This document shows positions 55,712-64,000 of a DNA stretch of 64,000 nt, in pieces. How positions within the stretch are numbered: position 1 is the stretch's first letter; each line of letters opens with the position of its first letter. A program made the position numbers and the translations under genes. The notes under the pieces were generated by a model that saw nothing but the letters and a program-made list of their open reading frames with translations, was not told the DNA's origin and made no database searches. This DNA comes from Haematobia irritans (lineage: Eukaryota; Arthropoda; Insecta; Diptera; Muscidae). The DNA lies in NCBI RefSeq assembly GCF_050003625.1, contig NC_134398.1, positions 106,486,026 to 106,550,025 of the forward strand, written 5' to 3'.

Positions 55712-56197
55712 CAAGGCCGTATTCAGCGGGGGGGATGAGGGGGATCAATCCCCCCCCCCCGAAATGAATGAATATTTTTATATAAATAAATATATATTTT
55801 TAGCTGCATAGAAAAATCTTATCGAAGATGTTGAAGAAAAGCTGGAGGTTTTATTTTGAAAAACGCTTACCTATAAAACTTGCACAAATCATAGAATACT
55901 AGTTGAAAAGCCTCAAACGACGGTCGAAAAAAATTGTTTTTGTTCTCGCACCACAAATTTTATTTTTGGAAAATGTATTTCTACTTTTATCTGTGTTTGT
56001 TGTTCTTTTTGTGAACATGACTCGCTTTGTTTGGCCATAGCAACAACAACGAAACAGCCAAACACACATGTGTAAATGAAATGGCGCAAAACCTGCGAAA
56101 AGAACCTGCCTAATTCAGCGATGGAAGCAATAAAGAGATATTTCCAAACGTACATATTCTTTTAAAAATTTTGGTCACTTTGCCAGTTACTCAGGGA

Positions 56198-56646
56198 CAG
56201 AGAATGAAGCCGACCCATTTTTGTCGGCGGCGGCGGACACTAAATGTTTGCCTCCGGCGGCGGCGGATTGACGGCTGAGCCGATATAAATTTGTTCACTC
56301 GGCGGCGGACAATTATCCATTATAAAATCAATTTGAAGTTAATCGAATGGTAATGAGATTAGTTGTACAACCTATCTTACAAACAAATTTACTTTTCGTT
56401 CAAATTTTCTGAGCTAAATTTTTGCTAAATTATTATAGCAGATTAAATATGATTGGTTGTGTTCAAAATTTTGGAAAAAATACGACAATTTAATAAACAT
56501 TTTTCTGATTTAAATCGATATTTTTGATTACTTGGCGGCTAAATTTGAGTCGAGATGAGTCGACATATTCGGCGGCGGCGTCGACTGGCAAAAAATGGTC
56601 GGCGGCGACTGAAATCGGCGGCGCAACTCGGCGGCTTCATTCTCTG
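56198..56646. mobile_element. 449-bp hAT MITE with GGCGGCGG words, inside another hAT
   Basis: CAGAGAATGAAGCCGACCC at the left and GCGGCTTCATTCTCTG at the right. CTCAGGGA is on both sides (56190-56197, 56647-56654), overlapping the outer element's own end. The empty site is seen at 47482-47489. Unusually GC-rich GGCGGCGGC runs lie near both ends, and the middle is AT-rich. Confidence 0.93.
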
Positions 56647-56764
56647 CTCAGGGATGGAAAATACAATTTTTAAGAGAGTACAAAAAAGGTATTTTTTGAG
56701 CGGAAAGGTACTTTTTACTAAATTTCAACAAAAATTTCACTGGAAGATTATTGTCAAGAGACTG

Positions 56765-57010
56765 AATTTTAAAGAAAATAAAATTTTGCAAAAATTTTCT
56801 ATAGAAATAAAATTTGGAAAAAAAATTCTATAGAAAAAAAATTTTGCAAAATTTTTTCTATAGAAATAAAATTTTGCAAAAATTTCCTATAGAAATAAAA
56901 TTTTTACAAAATTTTCAATTGAAATAAAATTTTGACAAAATTTTCTATAAAAATAAAATTTTGCAAAAATTCTATATAGAAATAAAATTTTGACAACATT
57001 TTCTACGGAA
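56765..57010. repeat. AAAATTTTCTATAGAAATAA tandem array
   Basis: About eight units of 20-30 bp. A shorter version is at 47595-47685. Minus-strand frames here (NFVKILF units) are by-products. Confidence 0.88.
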
Positions 57011-57648
57011 ACAAAAAATCGATAATATAGAATCGCATTCTTTTTTCGACTAAAACATTCTTGAAGTTCAAAAAAATCCTGTTTTTGACTATGTCTTTGA
57101 CAAAATCGAGATTTTCTTCCCACATGAATATGTCTGTTTTGCCATATTTGTAAAAGACTATTAGCAAATAAGGTTGATAAAGACTTTCTCAAAATATATA
57201 AATATTTTGTCAAAGCTATTGTACCATAAATCTGATATCGACTCAAAAATGTCTACACAAAAGGTACTAAATCATTCGCGGTGTACTACGGTACTGACCG
57301 GGGTGAAAAAGTTTTGAAAAAAGTATTATAGTACTGCATTTTCCATCCCTGCAGTTACTATGTGCTCATCCGAACATTCATTTTCAACAATGAAAAGATT
57401 AAAGACGTATCTTAGAAATTCAACTAGCGAGAGTAGATTCAAAGGATTGGCATTAATGTCGGTTCATCGCCGAATAAATGTGCCGACTGAAGAAGTCACT
57501 AGTTGTTTAGTTATTTGAGTTGTGGTAGTAGAACGAAACCATTGAACAATAATTCCTAAACGATTACATTGAAATCAGATATGGTCAAATATTTAAATAA
57601 CAACAAACGCACAGAAAAGTAATTCGTTTTTAATAAAGTGTTTATTTA

Positions 57649-57685
57649 TTCTGATTATGTTTATTTATAATAAACATAATCAGAA
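57649..57685. terminator. Palindrome between convergent reading frames
   Basis: TTCTGATTATGTTTA and TAAACATAATCAGAA pair perfectly over 15 bp around TTTA. AATAAA-type words occur on both strands around it (57632-57637 plus; 57640s minus). It sits between the plus-strand hAT fragment and the minus-strand candidate exon, so it may mark a two-way 3' end. This role is inferred. Confidence 0.4.
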
Positions 57686-57836
57686 GAAAATATAAAACTT
57701 GAAATAAAAATAATTAAGTACAAAATATTTAGCATAAATTAATAATTAATTTCACTCATTTTAAAATTCAGTTCAATACTAAACATTGACAATTTTTTTT
57801 ATCTTTTTCGAGGCGTTCCGCTCCACATAAATCATT

Positions 57837-57913
57837 TTAAAGTATCCGCTTTTCTGAAGTTGGACTGCTTTGCGTTTCCACTAATTGGGAAACGTCGGTC
57901 TCTGGAATGGAAT
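57837..57913 (-). CDS. Candidate terminal exon, minus strand
   Basis: On the minus strand, TTTCTATTTTATAG precedes a 77-nt segment. One frame gives SIPETDVSQLVETQSSPTS, then EKRIL and TAA. A GTAAGA donor lies 69 bp upstream (57982), and joining FHIFY to this frame stays open (YVVEFHIFYSIPETDV). A second frame (FHSRDRRFPISGNAKQ) is also open, so the phase is not proven. Acidic/Ser/Thr-rich tails ending in a KR motif are common at the end of insect DNA-binding proteins, but no family is recognised. It could be the last exon of a gene or of a domesticated or degraded transposon gene reading toward 57649. Confidence 0.3.
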
Positions 57914-58083
57914 CTATAAAATAGAAAAATAATAATTCGTTACTACTCATTTCTTAATATAAATAATAATTTCCGTTCTTACAAAATATATGAAATTCAA
58001 CGACATATTAAACAAAAACGATCCGAACACCCTCAAACTTAGAGAAAGACTGACATATTTGGTTTGTTTTTAATTTTTATCCG

Positions 58084-58601
58084 TTAAGCGTAGTACTAAG
58101 ATCACGTTTTCGCACGAAAAACTGTTAAGGTTGAATTACACACCATGCGTCAATCCGTGCGTTGATGGAAGGGTTGTTTTTTTCTGTTTGTGGCAGACTA
58201 TTCGAGCTTTTGATTTCAAAGAGAAATTTCAACTCTTCAATCATCGGGCGCATTGAACGCATGGTATGTAATCCTACCTTTATACTCTATATAAATAAAA
58301 GGGGTATAATTTTATACTGTTTTTGCTGATTTGTTTTCGATGTTAAGCCTAGTACTAAGATCACGTTTTCGCACGAAACACTGTTATACTCCATATAAAA
58401 ATGTTAGCGCGGAATAAATGCGAAATCTTTGTTTTAAGCATTTTAAAGCACTTATTTATACAACCCTTGATTTTTCGCACGAAAAAATAGCTAGGCATAT
58501 TATTTCGCATAAATAAGGTAACATCCCTGGGTTTGAGATCCTATATACGGAGATAGATGAAGATATTCGTTTTTCGCAGAAACGAACTTAGTATTAAGCA
58601 T
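58084..58601. mobile_element. MITE with GTTAAGCNTAGTACTAAG words
   Basis: TTAAGCGTAGTACTAAGATC at 58084 is repeated directly at 58344 and inverted at the right (AACTTAGTATTAAGCA, ending about 58601). CACGTTTTCGCACGAAA follows each left copy. The direct repeat suggests a second partial insertion. No gene. Confidence 0.6.
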
Positions 58602-58810
58602 TAGATTAGAATGCTTAAATGGTAGTTTATGGATTACTTTGTGGCATTCCAGTGACTATAGGAACCCTTCGGATTACTTTGTATGCTGAAAGGAGTTAGT
58701 ATTAATATTAACATATGTGTCTCAAATATTTAATGCTAGTTTAGGAACATCACATTATGTTTACCCCTATGATAACGGACCTTCTTCACGCCTTTAAAAG
58801 GAAATAATAC

Positions 58811-59229
58811 CAGGCCTGTTTTCTTTTAGTACTGAATGCGACATTTGTATGAGATAACCAGAACCTCGTTGCACTGGTGTTCTATTCAGAACATCTCATC
58901 AGTGCAAATCGCGTCAGTTTTGCCAGATTGTATTTTGATAAAGTGAAATTTTCTCGATTCTCAATAGCAATATAATGCGATTAATTTTTCGAATAACATG
59001 AAATGAAATTAAAATGTCATAAATAATTACGGTAGTAAATATTTATTAATATTTGAGCAGCTTATACATTTTTTGTCTTATTTTATTTGATTTTTTCACT
59101 TATTTTATGTGATTGATTTTAAACAGCTGATGTTGCACATTTTAGGACATGTCGTGGTTAAACGAGTACTTTGTTCTCCTTTAGTCCGTCACGACTTGGG
59201 TATCTAGTACTAAAAGCAAACAAGCCTAT
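58811..59229. mobile_element. MITE with AGGC(C/T)TGTTTGCTTTTAGTACT ends
   Basis: Left AGGCCTGTTTTCTTTTAGTA and right TACTAAAAGCAAACAAGCCT are inverted repeats, 19 of 22 matching. About 419 bp. The target duplication is unclear. Confidence 0.65.
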
Positions 59230-60538
59230 TACAACAGGCGATGTAACTTTTATCACTAGTCTTTTTATTTGCTTTTTAAAATAATTTTTTACCGTCAAGA
59301 AAAAACTTTTGCTGTCTAAATTTTCTTTCCTAAGTAATTTCATCTTTCATTCTTTTTTATAACCGAATCCGAACGACGTATCTCGTTAAAGCGGTTCTAA
59401 TCTCCGGTTTCGCATTGAAAATCTTTTTATTTTCCCCGTTACTTTTTTAATAATTAATAATTAATAATTAACTCGTACACTGTTAGAAAAATATGTTTTC
59501 ATATGTTCCGATATAAACAAAATGTGTTTCGGGCAGAATTTTTTAAACACAATATATTTAAGTGAAAAAATGTAATGTTCCTAAACTAGCAGTACATGTT
59601 TGGGACACATATGTTAGAATATATTATGTTTGGGACAAGAATATTACATAAAAATAATATGTGTGAATGTAAACATATATAAATTTATAAATTTGGAGTA
59701 AACATATATATTATTATTCAGGGCAGAGACAGAGAGAGTATAGAGAAAGAGAGATGGAAACCGGGAGGGTTGACGAAAGATATTAACTTAACACAGCGAG
59801 AGAATCAAAAGAGAACAATTTCTGTGAAACTGCTTGTATGTTGTTTCGGAAAACTGTTTTATGTGTTCATTTGTTTTGGCTATGCGCTTGGCATATTAAC
59901 AAAGCTTCGCCAAAAATTTGATATGCTGAAGTATAAATATTATTTATATTCGGAACCAAGAGAATAGACATTTAAAACAAACATCATGCGTTTTTGCCTT
60001 GAGAGCAGAAATTTAAGTATGTGTGGACATGTGTTTTGTTTATCATTTTGGCATTATGGGAACAATTTTTTTCTTGGTTCGTCAAAAGAAATCGGAACGT
60101 ACGACGAGTAAGTCAAAATATTTAGGAAGAAAGGAAATTAAAAAAAATATTTTTCATTTTAGCGGCAAAACTCAAATCTCTAATAGCAGAATAAATGGTG
60201 TTAAATGCAAGTAAAAATAGTTCACTCCTAAATAAATATATGTTTATATTGTGAAATTGTTTATGTATATACTCAACATTCTTCTTTTGTTAGAGATTTT
60301 GAATTTCTTCGAAAAATTCAAACTTTTATACACAAAACATTTTTTTGTTACAAAACTGTTATTTTTGCAATAAAAAAAATATTATTTTATGCAAAAGCTC
60401 AATCCATTTCGTTTATCTCAAACACTGTTCTTGTCTGACTGTAAATCTTTAAAAACACACATTTCGAAGTTTCATTGTAAAAATGTAATATAGTAATATT
60501 TAAATATAAATATGTAAATTAAAAAAAAATTGGTGTTC

Positions 60539-60610
60539 GGTCGGAGCAGAGACTAACCCCATGACTCTTTGTATGCAAGACGGACATGGTAACCATTGCT
60601 CCACGTAGCC
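60539..60610 (-). promoter_or_regulatory. tRNA-like module T2 of X6
   Basis: Minus strand CGTGGAGCAATGGTTACCAT and a weak B-box (GGGGTTAGTCTC), followed by a run of nine T (A run at 60521-60529). Confidence 0.6.
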
Positions 60611-61455
60611 AACAAATACAGTCGAAGCTCTGTTTAACAAATATCCCATTTAGCGAAAATCCAATTTAACGAACATCCAAATTCTTAACATTGAGTGGTC
60701 TAAATAACGAACAGTTGAACAAAATTTACGTTCGATTTAACGAACAGGCTTCTAATCTTAAGAAAATAAACAACAACAAAATCAGCAATATTTGACGATT
60801 GTGAGAATGGCTTAAGTCCTTAGAAAATGTCCACAAAATACGGCATTCCCAAGATATTTAGAATCCATTAAAATGTTCGGAAACACATATTCAATGGCCG
60901 GGTAACTAGGTAAAGTTAGGTTAGATAGAGTGGCAGCTTCGCTACGGGAAAAAGATGTACACCAGAACCGGTACAGGACTACTCCCTGGTGTGAATAGAC
61001 CAGTCCCAGTTCTGGCCGAAACGTATGGAAGGGACTGGTCACTTCAACACGGGTTTGTCATTGATGGGGATAAATTTACACTGCAGGCCACGGCTTGGAC
61101 TCATTCCAAACTACATGACCTGGGAGAACTTAGTAGGACTGGACAGGTCCTCATGAACCAGTCTGGGACAAACCCTTAGGTACCGATATTATTTTGATCA
61201 TCCAAATTGCACCAGAAAGAAAAACTTTTGGACTATGTTGGCCCATAGGTAAATGTTTATATCAAATAAAATTTTAAAATAAAGAGAATATGGAAATCAA
61301 TAAATTATATGAAAATTTAAAAACTACGATAAACTCGAGCACTGGTACTAGTCCTGTGATAGGTCAGTTAGTAGTAATATTTCGTAGGATTCCCAGTTGG
61401 ACAGGTGGTGAAGTAATGAGTGCTACCCGATTCTATATTTAGCTCAATAACAAGG

Positions 61456-61792
61456 TTAGGTTAGGTTAGGTGGCAGCCCGATATATCAGGCTCATTTAGA
61501 TTATTCAGTCCATTGTGATGCCACATTGGTGAACTTCTCTCTTATCACTTACTGCTGGCCGATTCCATGTTAAGGTCAATGAAAAGGGACCTCCTTTTAG
61601 TCCGAACGGCGTTCCACATTGCCGTGAAACCACTTAGAGAAGCTTTGAAACCCTCAGAAATGTCACCAGCATTACTGAGGTGGGATAATCCACCGCTGAA
61701 AAACTTTTTGGTGTCCGGTCGAAGCCGGAATCGAACCCACGACCTTGTGTATGCAAGGCGGGCATGCTAACCATTGCACCACGGTGGCTCCC
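61456..61792 (-). mobile_element. Full-length tRNA-derived SINE with 17-bp target duplication
   Basis: Read on the minus strand: the head GAGCCACCGTGGTGCAATGG with A-box GTGCAATGGTTAGCATG and B-box GTGGGTTCGATTCC, a body of about 250 bp, and a 3' tail CCACCTAACCTAACCTAA. TTAGCTCAATAACAAGG is on both sides (61439-61455, 61793-61809). 337 bp. Head and T2 module of family X are clearly related (CGTGGGTTCGA...CTTCGACC), so one may have supplied the other. Confidence 0.93.
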
Positions 61793-61800
61793 TTAGCTCA

Positions 61801-61868
61801 ATAACAAGGAACCTCCGTCTTATAACAAGGAACCTCCGTCTTATAACAAGGAACCTCCGTCTTATAAC
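61801..61868. repeat. 21-bp tandem repeat, three units
   Basis: ATAACAAGGAACCTCCGTCTT three times in a row. It begins inside the SINE's right target duplication. Confidence 0.92.
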
Positions 61869-61879
61869 TGAAGAGAAAC

Positions 61880-61970
61880 TATGAAATACACAGGAATGTC
61901 AACATCATTAGTGAGAGGGATAAAATACTACTGAAAAACTTTTTTGGTGCTCGGTCGAAACGGCAATGTA
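61880..61970 (-). repeat. Diverged SINE fragment
   Basis: GAATGTCAACATCATTAGTGAG, then CTACTGAAAAACTTTTTTGG and GCTCGGTCGAA parallel the SINE body and head junction at 61655-61725. Confidence 0.5.
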
Positions 61971-62347
61971 GCGTTGAGAGTACATCTATGCCGACAGGAG
62001 CAGCAGGGTAATGCTGTATGTAGGACGTTTATGGAAGATGTTACTATGAACACTAACTATGGCTGGCCCACCTTGAAACCGGGGACTGGAAACAAATTAG
62101 GCAATTCGTCTAAGAAGTTAGACACACAAATTATGACATGGGTGTATATAAGACAGCGAATCTTGGATCCTCATAAGATTTTTTCTAAATAACGAAAGGG
62201 CCTGACAATATATCGTTCGTTAAACAGAGCTTCGACTGTATATGTTTCTGTTGAATAATGTTTTGTTTGGCTCGTGGGCGCTGCAAACTATGCTATATAC
62301 TCGTAAATGTGACTTATAACGATAATTGTCTACTGGTGACTATAACA

Positions 62348-62416
62348 GCTGCGTAGCCCAGATAGTGTGTTGGCTTACAAACTGTACGGTCATCGGTTCG
62401 ATTCTCCGTCCAGCCG
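62348..62416 (+). promoter_or_regulatory. tRNA-like module T1 of X6
   Basis: GCGTAGCCCAGATAGTG (A-box shortened by 4 nt) and GGTTCGATTCTCCGTCC (intact B-box). Confidence 0.65.
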
Positions 62417-62491
62417 AAGGGTAAAATTTAACAAATTTGTAAAATTGAATAATTCCTTCAGCATTGTTTGTATTACAGAAAAAGGTCCTAA

Positions 62492-62809
62492 CCCGAGTAA
62501 AAATTGAGAGATCTAATTTGATACAATTAGATATGAGTAGATCCGAAAAATGGTAAGATCTAATCATATCTAATTACTATGGAATTAGATCTGATCAGAT
62601 CTCAAAATTGGCCTAGATCTAATGTCTTAGATATGATTATATCTATCCCTATATACAGTTGGATCTAATGTTTGATCTCGTCATATGTGGAATTATATAT
62701 AATAATATCTAATAGTGTCTCATCATATCTAAGTAAGTCTGCTTGGATCCAAGGCGGCCAATTTTGAGATCTAATCATATCTACTTATATCCCCCAATTT
62801 TTACACGGG
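62492..62809. mobile_element. 318-bp MITE filled with AGATCTAATCATATCTA words
   Basis: CCCGAGTAAAAATTG and CAATTTTTACACGGG are the ends, AA on both sides. The second duplicate keeps the uninterrupted GGTCCTAAGAACTAAA (63423-63438). About a dozen AGATCTAAT or inverted words fill the interior. Confidence 0.9.
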
Positions 62810-63084
62810 AAGAACTAAAAAATCTCGTGGAAGTGAGAAAGATGTGAGGGAATATGGAATTAGGCAGAAATAATTTTTTTTGAGCACAATCTTGTGTGGG
62901 AGAAAATTCTTCCAAGCATATACTATTTTTGGGCTCAAAATGCTTTCAAACATATAATATGTTCACATAAAACAAACATAATAATGTTTCGGTAATATCC
63001 AATGATACATGTGCTTCCTGCAAAATATGTTTGGAACACATGTTAGAAAAGAATTTTTTTTGTTTTTGAAGGTGTAGTACCGTT

Positions 63085-63240
63085 ATTATGTGTTAAATCA
63101 TTTAGAAAATCTTCGAAATTCTCAACAATATCTTCAGCATTACTGCGAGAAAATAAGACACCGCCGAAGAACTTTCTATGGTTCGATCAGAACTCCGGTA
63201 GAACGTTTGTTAATATGTCAGAACTTGTTATGCGTGGGAC
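63085..63240 (-). repeat. Diverged SINE copy, unit 1
   Basis: AAATCATTTAGAAAATCTTCG, TTCAGCATTACTGCGAGAAAA and ACCGCCGAAGAACTTTCTAT follow the SINE body order (61625-61720). B-box-like GGTTCGATCAGAAC remains. The 65- and 86-codon frames over it are SINE artefacts. Confidence 0.6.
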
Positions 63241-63351
63241 AGCACATTTTCTTAAATATCATGTCTCTAGATGCAAACATATATTAATTTAGAAATCTCA
63301 TATAAACATATACATATATGTTTAGAAACTCCAGGGGAGCGAAAGAATAGA

Positions 63352-63968
63352 GCCGAAGGGTAAAATTTAACAAATTTATAAAATTGAATAATTCCTTCAG
63401 CATTGTTTGTATTACAGAAAAAGGTCCTAAGAACTAAAAAATCTCGTGGAAGTGAGAAAGATGTGAGGGAATATGGAATTAGGCAGAAATAATTTTTTTG
63501 AGCACAATCTTGTGTGGGAGAAAATTCTTCCAATCATATACTATTTTTGGGCTCAAAATGCTTTCAAACATATAATATGTTCACATAAAACAAACATAAT
63601 AATGTTTCGGTAATATCCAATGATACATGTGCTTCCTGCAAAATATGTTTGGAACACATGTTAGAAAAGAAATTTTTTGTTTTTGAAGGTGTAGTACCGT
63701 TATTATGTGTTAAATCATTTAGAAAATCTTCGAAATTCTCAACAATATCTTCAGCATTACTGCGAGAAAATAAGACACCGCCGAAGAACTTTCTATGGTT
63801 CGATCAGAACTCCGGTAGAACGTTTGTTAATATGTCAGAACTTGTTATGCGTGGGAGAGCACATTTTCTTAAATATCATGTCTCTAGATGCAAACATATA
63901 TTAATTTAGAAATCTCATATAAACATATACATATATGTTTAGAAACTCCAGGGGAGCGAAAGACTAGA
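63352..63968 (+). repeat. Tandem duplication, second unit (empty site)
   Basis: Copy of 62416-63351 lacking the MITE. The junction is AAAGAATAGAGCCGAAGGG, and the far end reads GGGGAGCGAAAGACTAGAG. It includes a second diverged SINE (63700-63860). Confidence 0.93.
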
Positions 63969-64000
63969 GAAAAAGATCGAAGAAAAGACCATATTTATTT

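Larger units (their letters stand above)
56192..57351. mobile_element. hAT MITE with duplication CAGTTACT
   Basis: Ends CAGGGATGGAAAATACA (interrupted by the inner element at its sixth base) and TGCATTTTCCATCCCTG. CAGTTACT lies at 56184-56191 and 57352-57359. Without the inner insert it is about 703 bp. The interior carries an AAATTTTCTATAGAAATAAA tandem array. A truncated second copy starts at 47484. Confidence 0.9.
55712..57518 (+). mobile_element. hAT element relic, interrupted by two nested hAT elements
   Basis: CAAGGCCGTATTCAGCGGGGG and the ATCAATCCCCCCCCCCCGAAAT inverse resemble the G/C-rich ends of ZMYM-like hAT elements. The coding end at 57360-57518 is a hAT dimerisation region. A deleted copy of the same element is at 47403-47494. 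The right terminus was not found. Confidence 0.6.
56148..57518 (+). pseudogene. hAT transposase C-terminal fragment, split by an insertion
   Basis: Reading 56151-56191 gives HILLKILVTLPVT. After the inserted element (56192-57351 plus one duplication), reading resumes MCSSEHSFSTMKRLKTYL, then SRFKGLALMSVHRRINVP, to TAG/TGA at about 57518. This is the C-terminal hAT dimerisation block (hydrophobic LPVT then S-x-E-x-x-F-S-x-K-R-(I/L)K-x-x-L-R, then GLA-x-x-S-(I/V)HR). The catalytic region and N terminus are not recognisable in 55780-56140. It would lie at the 3' end of the transposase gene, consistent with the poly(A)/palindrome at 57630-57685. Not functional. Confidence 0.75.
60619..62238. mobile_element. 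Pogo/Tigger-like element, 1.62 kb
   Basis: CAGTCGAAGCTCTGTTTAAC at the left, GTTAAACAGAGCTTCGACTG at the right, TA on both sides (60617-60618, 62239-62240). The X5 sequence near 37258 (AACAAATGTATGTTTC) is the uninterrupted counterpart. Subterminal TTTAACGAAC words are repeated near the left. Open frames (60955-61179, 61944-62192) show no helix-turn-helix or DDE motif, so it is non-autonomous. Confidence 0.85.
59478..63074. mobile_element. X-family element, copy X6, with multiple nested insertions
   Basis: Left CACTGTTAGAAAAATATG, right TTTTTGTTTTTGAAGGTG, flanked by TA (59476-59477, 63075-63076). It contains, in order: the GGAAACCGGGAGGGTTGACG block, T2 on minus, a pogo-like element (60619-62238) that itself holds a SINE, the GGCTCGTGGGCGCTGC spacer, T1 on plus, and a 318-bp MITE (62492-62809). 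Removing the nested pieces leaves about 1.6 kb, close to X5. Confidence 0.82.
62416..63351 (+). repeat. Tandem duplication, first unit (with MITE)
   Basis: GCCGAAGGGTAAAATTTAAC starts at 62416 and again at 63352. The units match almost base for base except for the 318-bp MITE, so the underlying period is about 617 bp. The unit takes in the X6 right end and flanking diverged SINE sequence. Confidence 0.93.

Noticed and set aside
63090..63287. Frames MLNHLENLRNSQ and KSFRKSSKFSTISS repeated at 63707
   Set aside because: They overlie a diverged SINE in a tandem duplication; the SINE explains the sequence.
1..64000. An LTR retrotransposon or endogenous virus
   Set aside because: No paired LTRs, primer-binding site, gag/pol frame or envelope-like frame was seen; the only reverse transcriptase is of non-LTR type.

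Overview
The window is eukaryotic, very AT-rich and almost gene-free, and is built mostly from nested transposable elements. A tRNA-headed SINE with a CCTAA-type tail, rosa-like DD41D and DD37E mariner/Tc1 relatives, short introns of 60-90 bp and many TA-flanked MITEs suggest a fly, probably a calyptrate/muscid dipteran. That assignment rests on pattern recognition; no single-copy marker was found. No bacterial operon, rRNA, CRISPR array or functional tRNA was seen.

Layout. 0-9.4 kb: a small MITE, copy X1 of the dominant element family (named X here) carrying a SINE, a 1.65 kb terminal-inverted-repeat element (4243-5890) with two intron-like modules, a gene-like stretch at 6.08-6.86 kb, and a 2.1 kb TA-flanked element. 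9.5-20.5 kb: X2, a tandemly duplicated 0.94 kb unit (13.55-17.6 kb) whose first copy holds a piggyBac-type and a hAT-type insertion, a hAT relic with a zinc finger, and X3. 20.5-29 kb: a non-LTR retrotransposon reverse-transcriptase remnant interrupted by three TA-targeting elements (one a DD41D mariner with an internal deletion), a Tc1 relic and a DD37E relic. 29-42.6 kb: X4, X5, more MITEs, a candidate micro-exon gene at 33.94-34.36 kb and tandem repeats. 43.2-55.4 kb: a large inverted duplication whose right arm holds a 3.06 kb hAT-like element with satellite-like ends and a 1.7 kb element with 153-bp tandem units. 55.4-57.5 kb: a hAT within a hAT within a hAT coding fragment. 57.5-64 kb: a candidate terminal exon, MITEs, X6 with a pogo-like insertion and a full-length SINE, and a 617-bp tandem duplication.

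Duplicated host sequences inside the window provide empty sites for many insertions, so several target-site duplications can be read directly. The X family is the main unifying feature. Six copies carry tRNA-like Pol III promoter modules; where both are present they are divergent and face outward from a GC-rich spacer. All positions come from reading the sequence by eye. Family names rest on termini, target duplications and catalytic spacing, not on database searches.
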